Source: JAWVFK01 sp033856175 (GTDB lineage: Bacteria; Actinomycetota; Thermoleophilia; Solirubrobacterales; 70-9). From it: a stretch of DNA of 58,566 nt. The stretch spans positions 1 through 58,566 of the forward strand of contig JAWVFK010000038.1 in NCBI GenBank assembly GCA_033856175.1, in the 5' to 3' direction. A program made the position numbers and the translations under genes. Position 1 is the stretch's first letter; each line of letters begins with the position of its first letter. The notes under the pieces were generated by a model. The model was not told the DNA's origin. It did no database searches and saw only the letters and a list, made by a program, of their open reading frames with translations. Positions 22,508-34,065 of this stretch are shown here, in pieces.

Positions 22508-22978
22508 ATGCCCCGCCGCAACCAGGCCCAGATCCGTCCCGTCGACCACGACCCGCGCTACCGCAGCCGGCTCGTCCAGCAGGTCATCAACAAGGTGATG
22601 TCCGACGGCAAGAAGTCGCTTGCCGAGCAGATCACCTATGACGCGCTGGCGATCGTCGGTGAGCGCACCGGCGGCAACCCGGTCGAGCAGCTCGACGACG
22701 CGATCAAGCAATTGACCCCCGTCCTCGAGGTTCGCTCCCGCCGCGTCGGCGGCGCCACCTACCAGGTGCCGGTCGAGGTTCCGCCGCGCCGCGCCCGCAC
22801 GCTCGCCGTCCGCTGGCTCGTCCAGTTCGCCCGCGACCGTCGCGAGAAGTCGATGGCCGACCGTCTCGCCAACGAGATCCTCGACGCCGCCCAGCAGCAG
22901 GGCAACGCCTTCAAGCGCAAGGACGACATCTATCGCATGGCGCAGGCCAACAAGGCCTTCGCCCACTACCGCTGGTAG
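22508..22978 (+). CDS. rpsG: 30S ribosomal protein S7
   Basis: This 156-residue protein is of standard length and nucleates the 30S head. MPRRNQAQIRPVDHDPRYRS opens it. Hallmarks are 'LVQQVINKVMSDGKKSLAEQI', 'VEVRSRRVGGATYQVPVEV' type sequence, 'RALAVRWLV'-like 'ARTLAVRWLVQFAR' and a C-terminal 'DDIYRMAQANKAFAHYRW'. An upstream in-frame extension exists but is non-coding in style. Unusually fusA is not next; two opposite-strand membrane genes intervene. Confidence 0.97.
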   Translation: MPRRNQAQIRPVDHDPRYRSRLVQQVINKVMSDGKKSLAEQITYDALAIVGERTGGNPVEQLDDAIKQLTPVLEVRSRRVGGATYQVPVEVPPRRARTLAVRWLVQFARDRREKSMADRLANEILDAAQQQGNAFKRKDDIYRMAQANKAFAHYRW

Positions 22979-22995
22979 CTCGCGCCAGTTGCTAA

Positions 22996-23499
22996 CTAGC
23001 CGAGCTCGCCGTGGCGGTCCAGCGGCCCCGGCGCACGCGGCAGGGTCGGTCCGAAGAGCTTGAGCTGATCTGGGCGCAGCGTCGCCAGGGCGGCGCCGCA
23101 GAGGGCGAGCACCGTCGAGCCGACCAGCTCCATGTAGAAGCCCGAGACGGGGTAGGCCTTGCTGTCGACGAAACTCTGACGGGGATCGTCGAGGGTGCCG
23201 AGCTGACCGGCGTCCGGCAGGTCGGTGAGCAGGAAGATCAGCAGCGCCAGCACGCCGGCCGCGGCGACGGCGAGGGCCGCCGGTTTGCTGCCGGTGACGA
23301 CCGCGACCAGCAGCGCCAGCACGGCGAAGAGCCCGAGCACGAGCAGCGCGTAGTGGTGGCGCTCGCCGGCGCCGAGCAGCTCCTGCGTCTCCCCCCCGGG
23401 AGGGCGCAGCGCAAACGTGTTCATCAGCTCGGATGCGCCCAGCGCGATCGCGCTGGCGGCGCAGGCGATCGCCAGCAGCACCTCCGTACGCCGGCTCAA
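22996..23499 (-). CDS. Four-helix membrane protein, unknown function (distal gene of pair)
   Basis: This 167-residue protein starts with TTG overlapping the upstream gene's stop (TTGA). It has about four hydrophobic helices: LLAIACAASAIALGASELM, 'YALLVLGLFAVLALLVAVV', 'ALAVAAAGVLALLIFLL' and 'FYMELVGSTVLALCGAALAT'. A loop 'DLPDAGQLGTLDDPRQSF' parallels the 'DRPQGLDEGVAATNYDDAR' loop of its neighbour, and both then have a 'GF-x-x-EL' helix, so the two look like diverged duplicates. It converges with rpsG. Confidence 0.7.
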   Translation of the reverse strand: MSRRTEVLLAIACAASAIALGASELMNTFALRPPGGETQELLGAGERHHYALLVLGLFAVLALLVAVVTGSKPAALAVAAAGVLALLIFLLTDLPDAGQLGTLDDPRQSFVDSKAYPVSGFYMELVGSTVLALCGAALATLRPDQLKLFGPTLPRAPGPLDRHGELG

Positions 23500-24278
23500 G
23501 TCGCGCTCCCGGCGCTCGAGAAGCCCGTGGCCGGCGGCTCAGGGTGGGCCTGGGGGGCATAGCGCCAGTTGGTGGCCGCCTCGGGCCGGTTCGCGAGCCG
23601 CCTGGCCAGCAGCAGTCCGCAGAGCAGCAGCGCCATCGAGGCGCTGAGCTCGACCCAGAAGCCGCCCGTCAAGACGGCTCGGGCATCGTCGTAGTTGGTC
23701 GCCGCGACGCCCTCGTCCAGCCCCTGAGGCCGGTCGATCAACAGCGCCACGGCGATGCCGAGGCCGCCGGCGATGGCGGCGATGCGGGCGAGTTGCCAGC
23801 GGCCCCGCACGAGCGCGGCGACCCCAGCCCATGCGGCCAGCGCGGCCACGGGCAGCAGGACCCAGGCGTGCGCGGCGCCCGTCGTCGATGTCTTGACGAC
23901 CGGGGCGGGAGCCTCGTTGACGACGTCGGCGTAGGCGCTGACGCCGACGCGAATGCTCGAGAAGTGGCTGAACTGCGCCAGCGCCAGCAGCGCCGCGGCC
24001 GCGAGGATCACCGCGGCCAGCGCCCGCTCGGGCGGCAGCGCTGCCTCGAGCCAGTCGACGGCCGCACGCGCCCGCCGCCCGGCGACGTCGCTCAGCCACC
24101 AGTAGACGTCGACGAGCAGCTCGCCGCCGCGCCGCAGCAGGTCAGCCCCGGTGGCGGCGGCGTCCCCCGCGATCGCCCGCGCTGAGTCGGCGGCTGGGCC
24201 GATGCGCTCTCCGCTCGCCCTCAGCCCCTCGCCGATCGCGTCGCGAAGCGCCCCTCTGCGCCCTCTGGGGACCCTCAT
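23496..24278 (-). CDS. Membrane protein with long cytoplasmic N-terminus, unknown function
   Basis: From ATG 24278 (an upstream start at 24344 is possible) the protein has 260 residues. An Arg/Ala-rich amphipathic N-terminal region of about 80 residues precedes 'ALAAVILAAAALLALAQFSHF', 'WVLLPVAALAAWAGVAALV', 'IAAIAGGLGIAVALLI' and 'FWVELSASMALLLCGLLLA', giving four helices. The last two helices and the loop between them match the downstream gene in layout. The gene is divergent from fusA and shares its upstream region. Confidence 0.7.
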   Translation of the reverse strand: MRVPRGRRGALRDAIGEGLRASGERIGPAADSARAIAGDAAATGADLLRRGGELLVDVYWWLSDVAGRRARAAVDWLEAALPPERALAAVILAAAALLALAQFSHFSSIRVGVSAYADVVNEAPAPVVKTSTTGAAHAWVLLPVAALAAWAGVAALVRGRWQLARIAAIAGGLGIAVALLIDRPQGLDEGVAATNYDDARAVLTGGFWVELSASMALLLCGLLLARRLANRPEAATNWRYAPQAHPEPPATGFSSAGSAT

Positions 24279-24283
24279 GCCTC

Positions 24284-24292
24284 TGCTATCAT
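24284..24292 (+). promoter_or_regulatory. Candidate extended -10 (TGC-TATCAT) for fusA
   Basis: TGCTATCAT lies about 234 bases before the fusA ATG, giving a long leader. It shares the TGCTATC core with sites before rpoB and rpmJ. Confidence 0.45.
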
Positions 24293-24346
24293 CGCGCGTC
24301 GCCCACGCCTGAGTCGTGCGTTGGCGTCCGTAGGAGTTCCTCAAAG

Positions 24347-24367
24347 ATGGAGAGCCGTTCGAGATAG
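24347..24367 (+). promoter_or_regulatory. Mini-ORF (MESRSR) in the fusA leader
   Basis: A TAGGAG ribosome site (24331-24336) is followed ten bases later by ATG and five further codons (Glu, Ser, Arg, Ser, Arg) and TAG. It lies upstream of a hairpin with a T7 run, the layout of a leader-peptide attenuator. Translation is unproven. Confidence 0.35.
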
Positions 24368-24401
24368 CGCCTGGCCACGGTCACGAAGTGAGGACACTCG
24401 G

Positions 24402-24421
24402 GGCCCGTGCGGCCTTTTTTT
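24402..24421 (+). terminator. Terminator-like hairpin plus T7 in the fusA leader
   Basis: GGCC (24402-24405), five-base loop CGTGC, GGCC (24411-24414), then seven T residues (24415-24421). Two G-U pairs can extend the stem. The overlapping CAC-T-CGG-GGC-CCG-T-G (24394-24409) could form a competing hairpin. It lies inside the fusA leader, 104 bases before the start codon, so it would act as an attenuator. Confidence 0.5.
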
Positions 24422-24525
24422 GTGCTCACGACCGCGGTCGTTTCTTCAAGACAAGCCTCTCTCTTCGCTTCCCCGAACTGCCCTGCCCAACAGATTCTCG
24501 ACCTACCGCCGGAGAACTTTACGCA

Positions 24526-26637
<2,112 letters not shown>

Positions 26638-26730
26638 GGCTTTGTCTATATTCCATAGGTTGTTCGCCAGCAGGCGGACCAATTCACTTCGCCACACACG
26701 CCTGAATCGAAAAGACGCCAAAGGAGCGAG

Positions 26731-27915
<1,185 letters not shown>

Positions 27916-27918
27916 TCC

Positions 27919-27943
27919 GGGCGGGCCGCAGGGCCCGCCCTTC
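27919..27943 (+). terminator. Strong hairpin after tuf
   Basis: GGGCGGGCC (27919-27927), loop GCAG, GGCCCGCCC (27932-27940), a nine-base-pair perfect stem followed by only TTC. It probably separates the str and S10 transcripts. Confidence 0.65.
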
Positions 27944-27994
27944 TCGTGGCCATCCGGCCGCGGGATGGATCAGGAAGTCAAGTTCGATACGACC

Positions 27995-28027
27995 GGGGCG
28001 GCGCCCCTCGCACGGGGCGGCGCCCCT
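27995..28027 (+). repeat. Two tandem 14-base hairpin units in the S10 leader
   Basis: GGGGCGGCGCCCCT occurs twice (27995-28008 and 28014-28027), each able to fold as GGGGC-GGC-GCCCC. They lie 40 bases before rpsJ, downstream of the tuf terminator, in a position suited to leader control of the S10 operon. Confidence 0.55.
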
Positions 28028-28066
28028 AGCGCGCGGTTAAGGAGCAAACGAGGACCAGCAAGACCA

Positions 28067-28387
28067 ATGGCAACTGTCACCACCGCAAAAATCCGAATTC
28101 GCCTCAAGGCCTACGACCACGACGCGGTCGACAAGGCTGCGAGCGAGATCATCGAGACTGCCGAGCGCACCGGCGCGACGGTCTCCGGGCCCGTGCCGCT
28201 GCCGACCGAGAAGAACGTCTACTGCGTCATCCGCTCGCCGTTCAAGGACAAGGACTCGCGCGAGCACTTCGAGATCCGCACCCACAAGCGCCTGATCGAC
28301 ATCCACCAGCCGACGCCGAAGACCGTCGACTCGCTGCAGCGCCTCGACGCGCTGCCGGCGGGCGTCGACATCGAGATCCGGCTCTAG
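28067..28387 (+). CDS. rpsJ: 30S ribosomal protein S10
   Basis: This 106-residue protein also takes part in transcription antitermination as NusE in other bacteria. It has 'KIRIRLKAYDHDAVDKAASEI', 'GPVPLPTEKNVYCVIRSPF', 'REHFEIRTHKRLIDI' and 'LDALPAGVDIEIRL'. The ATG at 28067 is the family start. It is the first gene of the S10 operon. Confidence 0.97.
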   Translation: MATVTTAKIRIRLKAYDHDAVDKAASEIIETAERTGATVSGPVPLPTEKNVYCVIRSPFKDKDSREHFEIRTHKRLIDIHQPTPKTVDSLQRLDALPAGVDIEIRL

Positions 28388-28398
28388 GTTCGGACGAG

Positions 28399-29031
28399 AT
28401 GGCGGCGATCATCGGCAAGAAGCTCGGCATGACCCAGGTCTTCACCGAGGACGGCCGCCGCGTGCCGGTCACCGTCGTCCAGGCCGGCCCCTGCCCCGTG
28501 ACCGGCGTCCGCGACGCCGAGCGCGACGGCTACGCCGCCGTCCAGCTCGCCTTCGACGAGGTCAAGGAGCGCCGCCTGACCAAGGCCGAGCTCGGCCACC
28601 TCGCAAAGGCCGGCGCGCCGCCGATGAAGACGCTGGTCGAGTTCCGCGCCGAGGAGATCGGCGCCGAGCACCAGATCGGCGACAGCGTCACCGTCGAGTC
28701 CTTCGAGGCCGGCCAGCGAATCAAGGTCTCGGGGATCGCCATCGGCAAGGGCTTTCAGGGAACCGTCCGCCGCCACGGCTTCAGCCGCGGCCCCGTCTCG
28801 CACGGCTCGCACAACGTCCGCGCGCCGGGCTCGATCGGCGCCAGCGCCGACCCCGCCCGTGTCTTCAAGGGCATGCGGATGCCGGGCCGGATGGGCGGCG
28901 GCCGGATCACTCAGCGCGGCCTCGAGATCCACGAGATCGACGCCGAGCGCAACCTGCTTCTGATCAAGGGCGCCGTTCCCGGCCCGCGCAACGGCACCGT
29001 CGAGATTCGCAGCGAGGGAGGCAGCCGGTGA
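28399..29031 (+). CDS. rplC: 50S ribosomal protein L3
   Basis: This 210-residue protein lies near the peptidyl-transferase centre. MAAIIGKKLGMTQVFTEDG at the N-terminus and 'GFQGTVRRHGFSRGPVSHGS', 'RMPGRMGG' in the tip loop are diagnostic. It lies 11 bases after rpsJ and overlaps rplD by four bases (GTGA). Confidence 0.97.
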   Translation: MAAIIGKKLGMTQVFTEDGRRVPVTVVQAGPCPVTGVRDAERDGYAAVQLAFDEVKERRLTKAELGHLAKAGAPPMKTLVEFRAEEIGAEHQIGDSVTVESFEAGQRIKVSGIAIGKGFQGTVRRHGFSRGPVSHGSHNVRAPGSIGASADPARVFKGMRMPGRMGGGRITQRGLEIHEIDAERNLLLIKGAVPGPRNGTVEIRSEGGSR

Positions 29032-29639
29032 GCAAGGCCGCCATCCTCGGCAAGCAGACGAAGGCCGACCTGCCGAAGAAGCTCTTCGAGGAGCCCTTCC
29101 ACGAGTCGCTCGTTCACGAGGCGGTTCGCGCCGACCTCGCCGCCCGTCGCCGTGGCACGGCCTCGACGCTGACCCGTGGCGAGGTCGCGATGACGACCGC
29201 CAAGGCCTGGCGCCAGAAGGGCACCGGCCGCGCCCGCGCCGGCGCCCTCAGCGTCCCCCACCGCACCGGCGGTGGCGTCGCCTTCGGCCCCAAGCCCCGC
29301 AGCTACACGGTCAAGGTCAACCGCAAGGCCCGCCGCCGAGCGCTGCGGGCGGCGCTCTCGGTCCACGCCGCGCGCGACACGATCGCCATCCTCGACGCCG
29401 CCGGCTTCGACGAGCCCTCGACCAAGACCGCCGCCGGCCAGCTCAGCTCCTGGGGCGCGAAGCTGCCGATCCTGCTCGTCCTGACCGACGAGGAGGCGGG
29501 CGCCGCCAAGAGCTTTCGCAACATCGAGCGGATCGCCGTCGTCGAGGTCTCGAACCTCGCCGTCGCCGACGTCATCGCCGCCGCCTCGCTGGTCGTCTCG
29601 CAGGGCGCGCTCGCGCAGCTCGAGGAGCGGCTGAGCTGA
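29028..29639 (+). CDS. rplD: 50S ribosomal protein L4
   Basis: This 203-residue protein lines the exit tunnel. The tunnel loop 'AWRQKGTGRARAGALSVP' and 'GGVAFGPKPRSY' are present. It starts with GTG overlapping the rplC stop and ends one base into the rplW ATG. Confidence 0.96.
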   Translation: MSKAAILGKQTKADLPKKLFEEPFHESLVHEAVRADLAARRRGTASTLTRGEVAMTTAKAWRQKGTGRARAGALSVPHRTGGGVAFGPKPRSYTVKVNRKARRRALRAALSVHAARDTIAILDAAGFDEPSTKTAAGQLSSWGAKLPILLVLTDEEAGAAKSFRNIERIAVVEVSNLAVADVIAAASLVVSQGALAQLEERLS

Positions 29640-29935
29640 TGGACGCGCGCCAGGTCGTCATCAAGCCGGTGATCTCCGAGAAGAGCTACGCCCTGATGGG
29701 CGAGGGCAAGTACACCTTCCGCGTCCACGACGCCGCCCACAAGACCCAGATCGCCGCCGCGGTCGAGGAGATCTTCGCCGTCCACGTCAAGCAGGTGCGG
29801 ACCTCGCGCGTGCGCTCGAAGCCCAAGCGCCGCGGCGTCCACTCCGGCCGCACGCGGGCCTGGAAGAAGGCGATCGTCCAGCTGGCGCCGGGCGAGCGGA
29901 TCGAGATGTTCGAAGGCGCAGCGGTGGAAGGCTAG
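29639..29935 (+). CDS. rplW: 50S ribosomal protein L23
   Basis: This 98-residue protein forms the docking site for SRP and trigger factor at the tunnel exit. 'VVIKPVISEKSYALM', 'YTFRVHDAAHKTQIAAAVEEIF' and 'KPKRRGVHSGRTRAWKKAIVQL' fit the family. TGATG overlaps with rplD; rplB starts two bases after the stop. Confidence 0.96.
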   Translation: MDARQVVIKPVISEKSYALMGEGKYTFRVHDAAHKTQIAAAVEEIFAVHVKQVRTSRVRSKPKRRGVHSGRTRAWKKAIVQLAPGERIEMFEGAAVEG

Positions 29936-29937
29936 AG

Positions 29938-30783
<846 letters not shown>

Positions 30784-30789
30784 TAGACC

Positions 30790-31065
30790 GTGGGTAGATC
30801 GACAAAGAAGGGCCCGTTCGTCGAGGAGCGCCTGATGCAGCGGATCGAGGCGATGAACTCCTCGGGCCAGAAGCAGATGGTCAAGACCTGGTCGCGCCGC
30901 TCGGTGGTCTTCCCCGAGATGGTCGGCCACACGATCGCCGTCCACGACGGCCGCAAGCACGTGCCGGTCTTCATCTCCGAGTCGATGGTCGGCCACAAGC
31001 TCGGCGAGTTCGCGCCGACGCGCACCTTCCGCGCCCACTCCGGAACTTCGAAGAGCGACAGCTGA
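30790..31065 (+). CDS. rpsS: 30S ribosomal protein S19
   Basis: This 91-residue 30S head protein starts with GTG. It reads 'GRSTKKGPFVEERLMQRIEA', 'TWSRRSVVFPEMVGHTIAVH' and 'LGEFAPTRTFRAHSG'. The last base of its TGA is the first base of the rplV ATG. Confidence 0.97.
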   Translation: MGRSTKKGPFVEERLMQRIEAMNSSGQKQMVKTWSRRSVVFPEMVGHTIAVHDGRKHVPVFISESMVGHKLGEFAPTRTFRAHSGTSKSDS

Positions 31066-31646
31066 TGGCCGAGCGCAAGAACCAGGAGGGTGGCAAGAAG
31101 GCAGCGGAGCCCAAGGAGAAGCCGGTGGCCAAGAAGGCCGCGGCGAAGCCGAAGGCCGAGGCGAAGCCAAAGGCAGCGGCAAAGCCAAAGGCAGCGGCAA
31201 AGCCGAAGGCAGCCGCCAAGCCCAAGCCCAAGAAGCAGGAAGCGAAGCCAAGGCCCGCCGCCAAGCCGAAGGCCGCTGAGAAGGCTGCGACTCCCGTGCC
31301 GCCGACCGTCCGCGCCAGCGCTCGCTACGTGCGGGTCGCGCCGCGCAAGGCGCGCCTCGTCGCCGACCAGATCCGCGGCAAGGGGATCGAGGACGCCCGG
31401 GCGCTGCTTCGCTTCTCGCCGCGTGGCGCCGCCGTCGACCTCGCCAAGCTGCTCGACTCGGCCGCCGCCAACGCTGAGCACAACCACGATCTCGTCGCCG
31501 AGGACCTCGAGGTCGCCGAGATCCAGGTCAACGACGGACCCACCCTGCGCCGCTTCCGACCCCGCGCCCGCGGCAGCGCCAGCCGCATCAACAAGCGGAC
31601 CTGCCACGTGTCCGTCGCCCTCCGACCAAAGGACACGGTGAGCTAA
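31065..31646 (+). CDS. rplV: 50S ribosomal protein L22 with long Lys/Ala/Pro N-terminal extension
   Basis: The conserved L22 domain occupies about residues 83-190: 'VRASARYVRVAPRKARLVAD', 'LDSAAANAEHNHDL', 'LRRFRPRARGSASRINKRTCH', including the tunnel hairpin. In front lie about 80 extra residues made of KPKAAA-like repeats, highly basic. L22 is usually about 110-130 residues; here it has 193. The start is fixed by one-base overlap with rpsS and there is no internal start with a ribosome site, so the extension is probably translated. Confidence 0.95.
   Translation: MAERKNQEGGKKAAEPKEKPVAKKAAAKPKAEAKPKAAAKPKAAAKPKAAAKPKPKKQEAKPRPAAKPKAAEKAATPVPPTVRASARYVRVAPRKARLVADQIRGKGIEDARALLRFSPRGAAVDLAKLLDSAAANAEHNHDLVAEDLEVAEIQVNDGPTLRRFRPRARGSASRINKRTCHVSVALRPKDTVS
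31164..31217 (+). repeat. 18-base tandem repeats in the rplV extension
   Basis: Two exact 18-base units (31164-31181, 31182-31199) and one diverged unit (31200-31217), each encoding KPKAAA, are followed by shorter KPK units. Confidence 0.85.
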
Positions 31647-32338
31647 TGGGCCAGAAGATCCATCCTGAAGGATTCCGCGTCGGCTACATCCACGACTGGA
31701 AGTCGAACTGGTTCAACGAGCGCGAGTTCGCCGACTACCTCGAAGAGGACATGAAGATCCGCGAGCACATCCAGGGGCGGCTCGCCCACGCCGGCCTCTC
31801 CGACATCACGATCCGCAAGGGCGGTGGCGAGGTCACGGTCGACATCCACACCGCCCGCCCGGGCATCGTCATCGGCAAGTCGGGCACCGAGGTCGACGCC
31901 CTGCGCCGCGACCTCCACAAGCTGACCAACAAGGCCGTCAAGGTCAACATCCGCGAGATCAAGCGCCCCGAGCTCGACGCCAAGCTGGTCGCCCAGTCGA
32001 TCGCCGAGCAGCTGCAGAACCGCGTCGCCTTCCGCCGGGCGATGAAGCGGGCGCTGACCTCGGCGATGCGCTCCGGCGCCAAGGGGGTCAAGGTTCAGGT
32101 CTCCGGCCGCCTCGGCGGCGCCGAGATGGCGCGGACCGAGGGCTACTCCGACGGCCGCGTGCCGCTGCACACGCTGCGCGCCGATATCGACTACGGCTTC
32201 TACGAGGCCCGCACGACGACCGGCCGCATCGGCGTCAAGTGCTGGATCAACAAGGGCGAGGTCATGCCCGAGGGCTACCGCTCGGCCAGCGAGGGCGAAG
32301 AGGGCCAGTCCGGTCCCGGCCCCGGAGGTCCTGTCTGA
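31646..32338 (+). CDS. rpsC: 30S ribosomal protein S3
   Basis: This 230-residue protein lines the mRNA entry channel. The N-terminus is 'MGQKIHPEGFRVGYIHDWKS', the KH domain holds 'GIVIGKSG', and the C-terminal domain has 'GVKVQVSGRLGGAEMARTE' and 'GRIGVKCWINKGE'. The start overlaps the rplV stop by one base. Confidence 0.97.
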   Translation: MGQKIHPEGFRVGYIHDWKSNWFNEREFADYLEEDMKIREHIQGRLAHAGLSDITIRKGGGEVTVDIHTARPGIVIGKSGTEVDALRRDLHKLTNKAVKVNIREIKRPELDAKLVAQSIAEQLQNRVAFRRAMKRALTSAMRSGAKGVKVQVSGRLGGAEMARTEGYSDGRVPLHTLRADIDYGFYEARTTTGRIGVKCWINKGEVMPEGYRSASEGEEGQSGPGPGGPV

Positions 32339-32757
32339 TGCTGATGCCGAAGCGGGTCAAGTACCGCAAGCAGCAGCGTGGCCGGATGCGCGGCATGGCC
32401 AAGGGAGGGACCAGGGTCACCTTCGGCGAGTACGGCCTCAAGAGCCTCGAGCGCGGCTGGATCACCAACCGCCAGATCGAGGCCGCCCGCGTCGCGATGA
32501 CCCGCAAGATCAAGCGCGGCGGCAAGGTCTGGATCAACGTCTTCCCCGACAAGCCCTACACGAAGAAGCCCGCCGAGACGCGGATGGGCTCCGGCAAGGG
32601 CAACCCCGAGGGCTGGGTCTGCGTGATCAAGCCCGGCCGGGTGATGTTCGAGCTCGCCGGCGTCGACGAGCAGCTCGCCAAGGAGGCGATGCGCCTGGCC
32701 GGTCACAAGCTTCCCCTGAAGACCAAGTTCGTCAAGCGCGAGGGGGTCGCCGAGTGA
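32338..32757 (+). CDS. rplP: 50S ribosomal protein L16
   Basis: This 139-residue protein contacts A-site tRNA. 'MLMPKRVKYRKQQRGRMRG', 'GRMGSGKG'-like 'TRMGSGKGNPEGWV' and 'GVDEQLAKEAMRLAGHKLP' are diagnostic. The start forms TGATG with the rpsC stop; the end overlaps the rpmC GTG by four bases. Confidence 0.97.
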   Translation: MLMPKRVKYRKQQRGRMRGMAKGGTRVTFGEYGLKSLERGWITNRQIEAARVAMTRKIKRGGKVWINVFPDKPYTKKPAETRMGSGKGNPEGWVCVIKPGRVMFELAGVDEQLAKEAMRLAGHKLPLKTKFVKREGVAE

Positions 32758-32966
32758 AGGCCGCCGAGGCTCACGGCCTCAAGGACGAAGAGCTGATGGA
32801 GCGCCTGCGCGAGGCCCAGCAGGAGGTCTTCAACCTGCGCTTCCAGCACGCCACCGGCGAGCTCGAGAACACCGCCCGCATCGGCGCCGTCAAGCGCGAT
32901 GTCGCCAAGCTGCTGACCGTCGCCAAAGAGCGTGGCATCGACGTCACCACCCACCTCAAGCACTGA
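32754..32966 (+). CDS. rpmC: 50S ribosomal protein L29
   Basis: This 70-residue two-helix protein is located near the tunnel exit. 'LKDEELMERLREAQQEVFNL', 'RFQHATGELENTARIGAVKR' and 'DVAKLLTVAKER' fit the family. A GTG start overlaps rplP. Confidence 0.95.
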   Translation: MKAAEAHGLKDEELMERLREAQQEVFNLRFQHATGELENTARIGAVKRDVAKLLTVAKERGIDVTTHLKH

Positions 32967-32967
32967 C

Positions 32968-33684
32968 ATGGCCGAAGAAGAGAAGACAACCGAAGAGACG
33001 CAGCCCGAGGAGTCGGTGGAGACGCCGGCGCCCGAGGCCGAAGAGGCTCCTGTCGAGGAGGCTCCTGTGGAGGAGCCCGCCCCGGAGGAGCCCGCAGCCG
33101 AGGAAGCCCCGGCCGAGGAAGCTCCTGCTGAGGAGGCTCCGGCCGAAGACGCCCCTGCCGAAGACGCCCCTGCCGAGGAGCCTGCCGCCGAGAAGCCGCC
33201 TGCCGCTGCCCCTGCCGTCGAGGAGGAGCCCGAGAAGCTCTCGCCCAAGCAGCTGCGCAAGCTCAAGCGCTCGCAGGATGGCGGCGAGGCCAAGCCCCAG
33301 CGCAGCGTCGAGGAGCGCACCGCCGAGCGGCTCGAGCGCCGTGCCAAGGCCTCGGCCGAGCGCCGCCGCTACCGGGCGTCCCGCCGCGCCAAGCGCGGCG
33401 AGCCCGGCACCGGCACGCCGCCGGCCGAGCGCCCCGCCGTCGCTCGCAAGGAGCGCCAGGGCATCGTCGTCTCCAGCAAGGCCGACAAGACGATCACCGT
33501 CCGCATCGACGTTCGCCGCCGCCACTCGGTCTACGAGAAGGTCGTCCGGCGCTCGAGCACGATCCACGCCCACGACGAGGGCAACGCCGCCAACGAGGGC
33601 GACGTCGTCCGCGTCGTCGAGACGCGGCCGCTGTCGCGGCTCAAGCGCTGGCGCCTCATCGAGGTCGTCGAGAAGGCGAAGTAG
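32968..33684 (+). CDS. rpsQ: 30S ribosomal protein S17 with ~150-residue acidic N-terminal extension
   Basis: The S17 domain is only the last 85 or so residues: 'RKERQGIVVSSKADKTITVR', 'VYEKVVRRSSTIHAHDEGN', 'GDVVRVVETRPLSRLKRWRL'. Before it lie about 90 residues of Glu/Ala/Pro repeats (EEAPAEEAPA, AEDAPAEDAPAEE) and then a basic helical stretch (LSPKQLRKLKR, RLERRAKASAERRRYRASRR). The total is 238 residues against about 85-100 for the family. ATG 32968 lies one base after the rpmC stop. The extension could be a separate domain used in assembly or export of other factors; its role is unknown. Confidence 0.93.
   Translation: MAEEEKTTEETQPEESVETPAPEAEEAPVEEAPVEEPAPEEPAAEEAPAEEAPAEEAPAEDAPAEDAPAEEPAAEKPPAAAPAVEEEPEKLSPKQLRKLKRSQDGGEAKPQRSVEERTAERLERRAKASAERRRYRASRRAKRGEPGTGTPPAERPAVARKERQGIVVSSKADKTITVRIDVRRRHSVYEKVVRRSSTIHAHDEGNAANEGDVVRVVETRPLSRLKRWRLIEVVEKAK
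33142..33171 (+). repeat. Two exact 15-base tandem repeats in the rpsQ extension
   Basis: GCCGAAGACGCCCCT occurs twice in tandem, each encoding AEDAP. Neighbouring EEAPA units are diverged copies. Confidence 0.85.
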
Positions 33685-33694
33685 GGCGGCGAGA

Positions 33695-34063
33695 ATGATC
33701 CAGCAGGAGACACGCCTCAAGGTCGCCGACAACTCGGGCGCTCGCGAGATCCTCTGCATCCGCGTCAAGGGCGGATCGCACCGCCGCTACGCCGGCATCG
33801 GCGATGTCATCACGGCGACGGTCAAGCAGGCGACGCCGCACGGCGGCGTCCGCAAGGGCGAGGTCGTCCAGGCGGTCGTCGTCCGCACTCGCAAGCAGCT
33901 CGGCCGCGAGGACGGCACCTACATCGCCTTCGACGAGAACGCCGCCGTGCTGATCGACCCTCAGAACAACCCGCGCGGCACCCGCATCTTCGGGCCCGTC
34001 GCCCGCGAGCTTCGCGACCGCAACTTCATGAAGATCGTCTCCCTCGCCCCCGAGGTGCTCTAG
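33695..34063 (+). CDS. rplN: 50S ribosomal protein L14
   Basis: This 122-residue protein is at the subunit interface. 'MIQQETRLKVADNSGAREIL', 'GSHRRYAGIGDVITATVKQA' and 'FDENAAVLID' are diagnostic. ATG 33695 is the family start, ten bases after rpsQ. Confidence 0.97.
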   Translation: MIQQETRLKVADNSGAREILCIRVKGGSHRRYAGIGDVITATVKQATPHGGVRKGEVVQAVVVRTRKQLGREDGTYIAFDENAAVLIDPQNNPRGTRIFGPVARELRDRNFMKIVSLAPEVL

Positions 34064-34065
34064 CG

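Noticed and set aside
24388..24525. N-terminal extension of EF-G
   Set aside because: It would translate the leader hairpin and T-run and has no family counterpart. The start at 24526 matches known EF-G.
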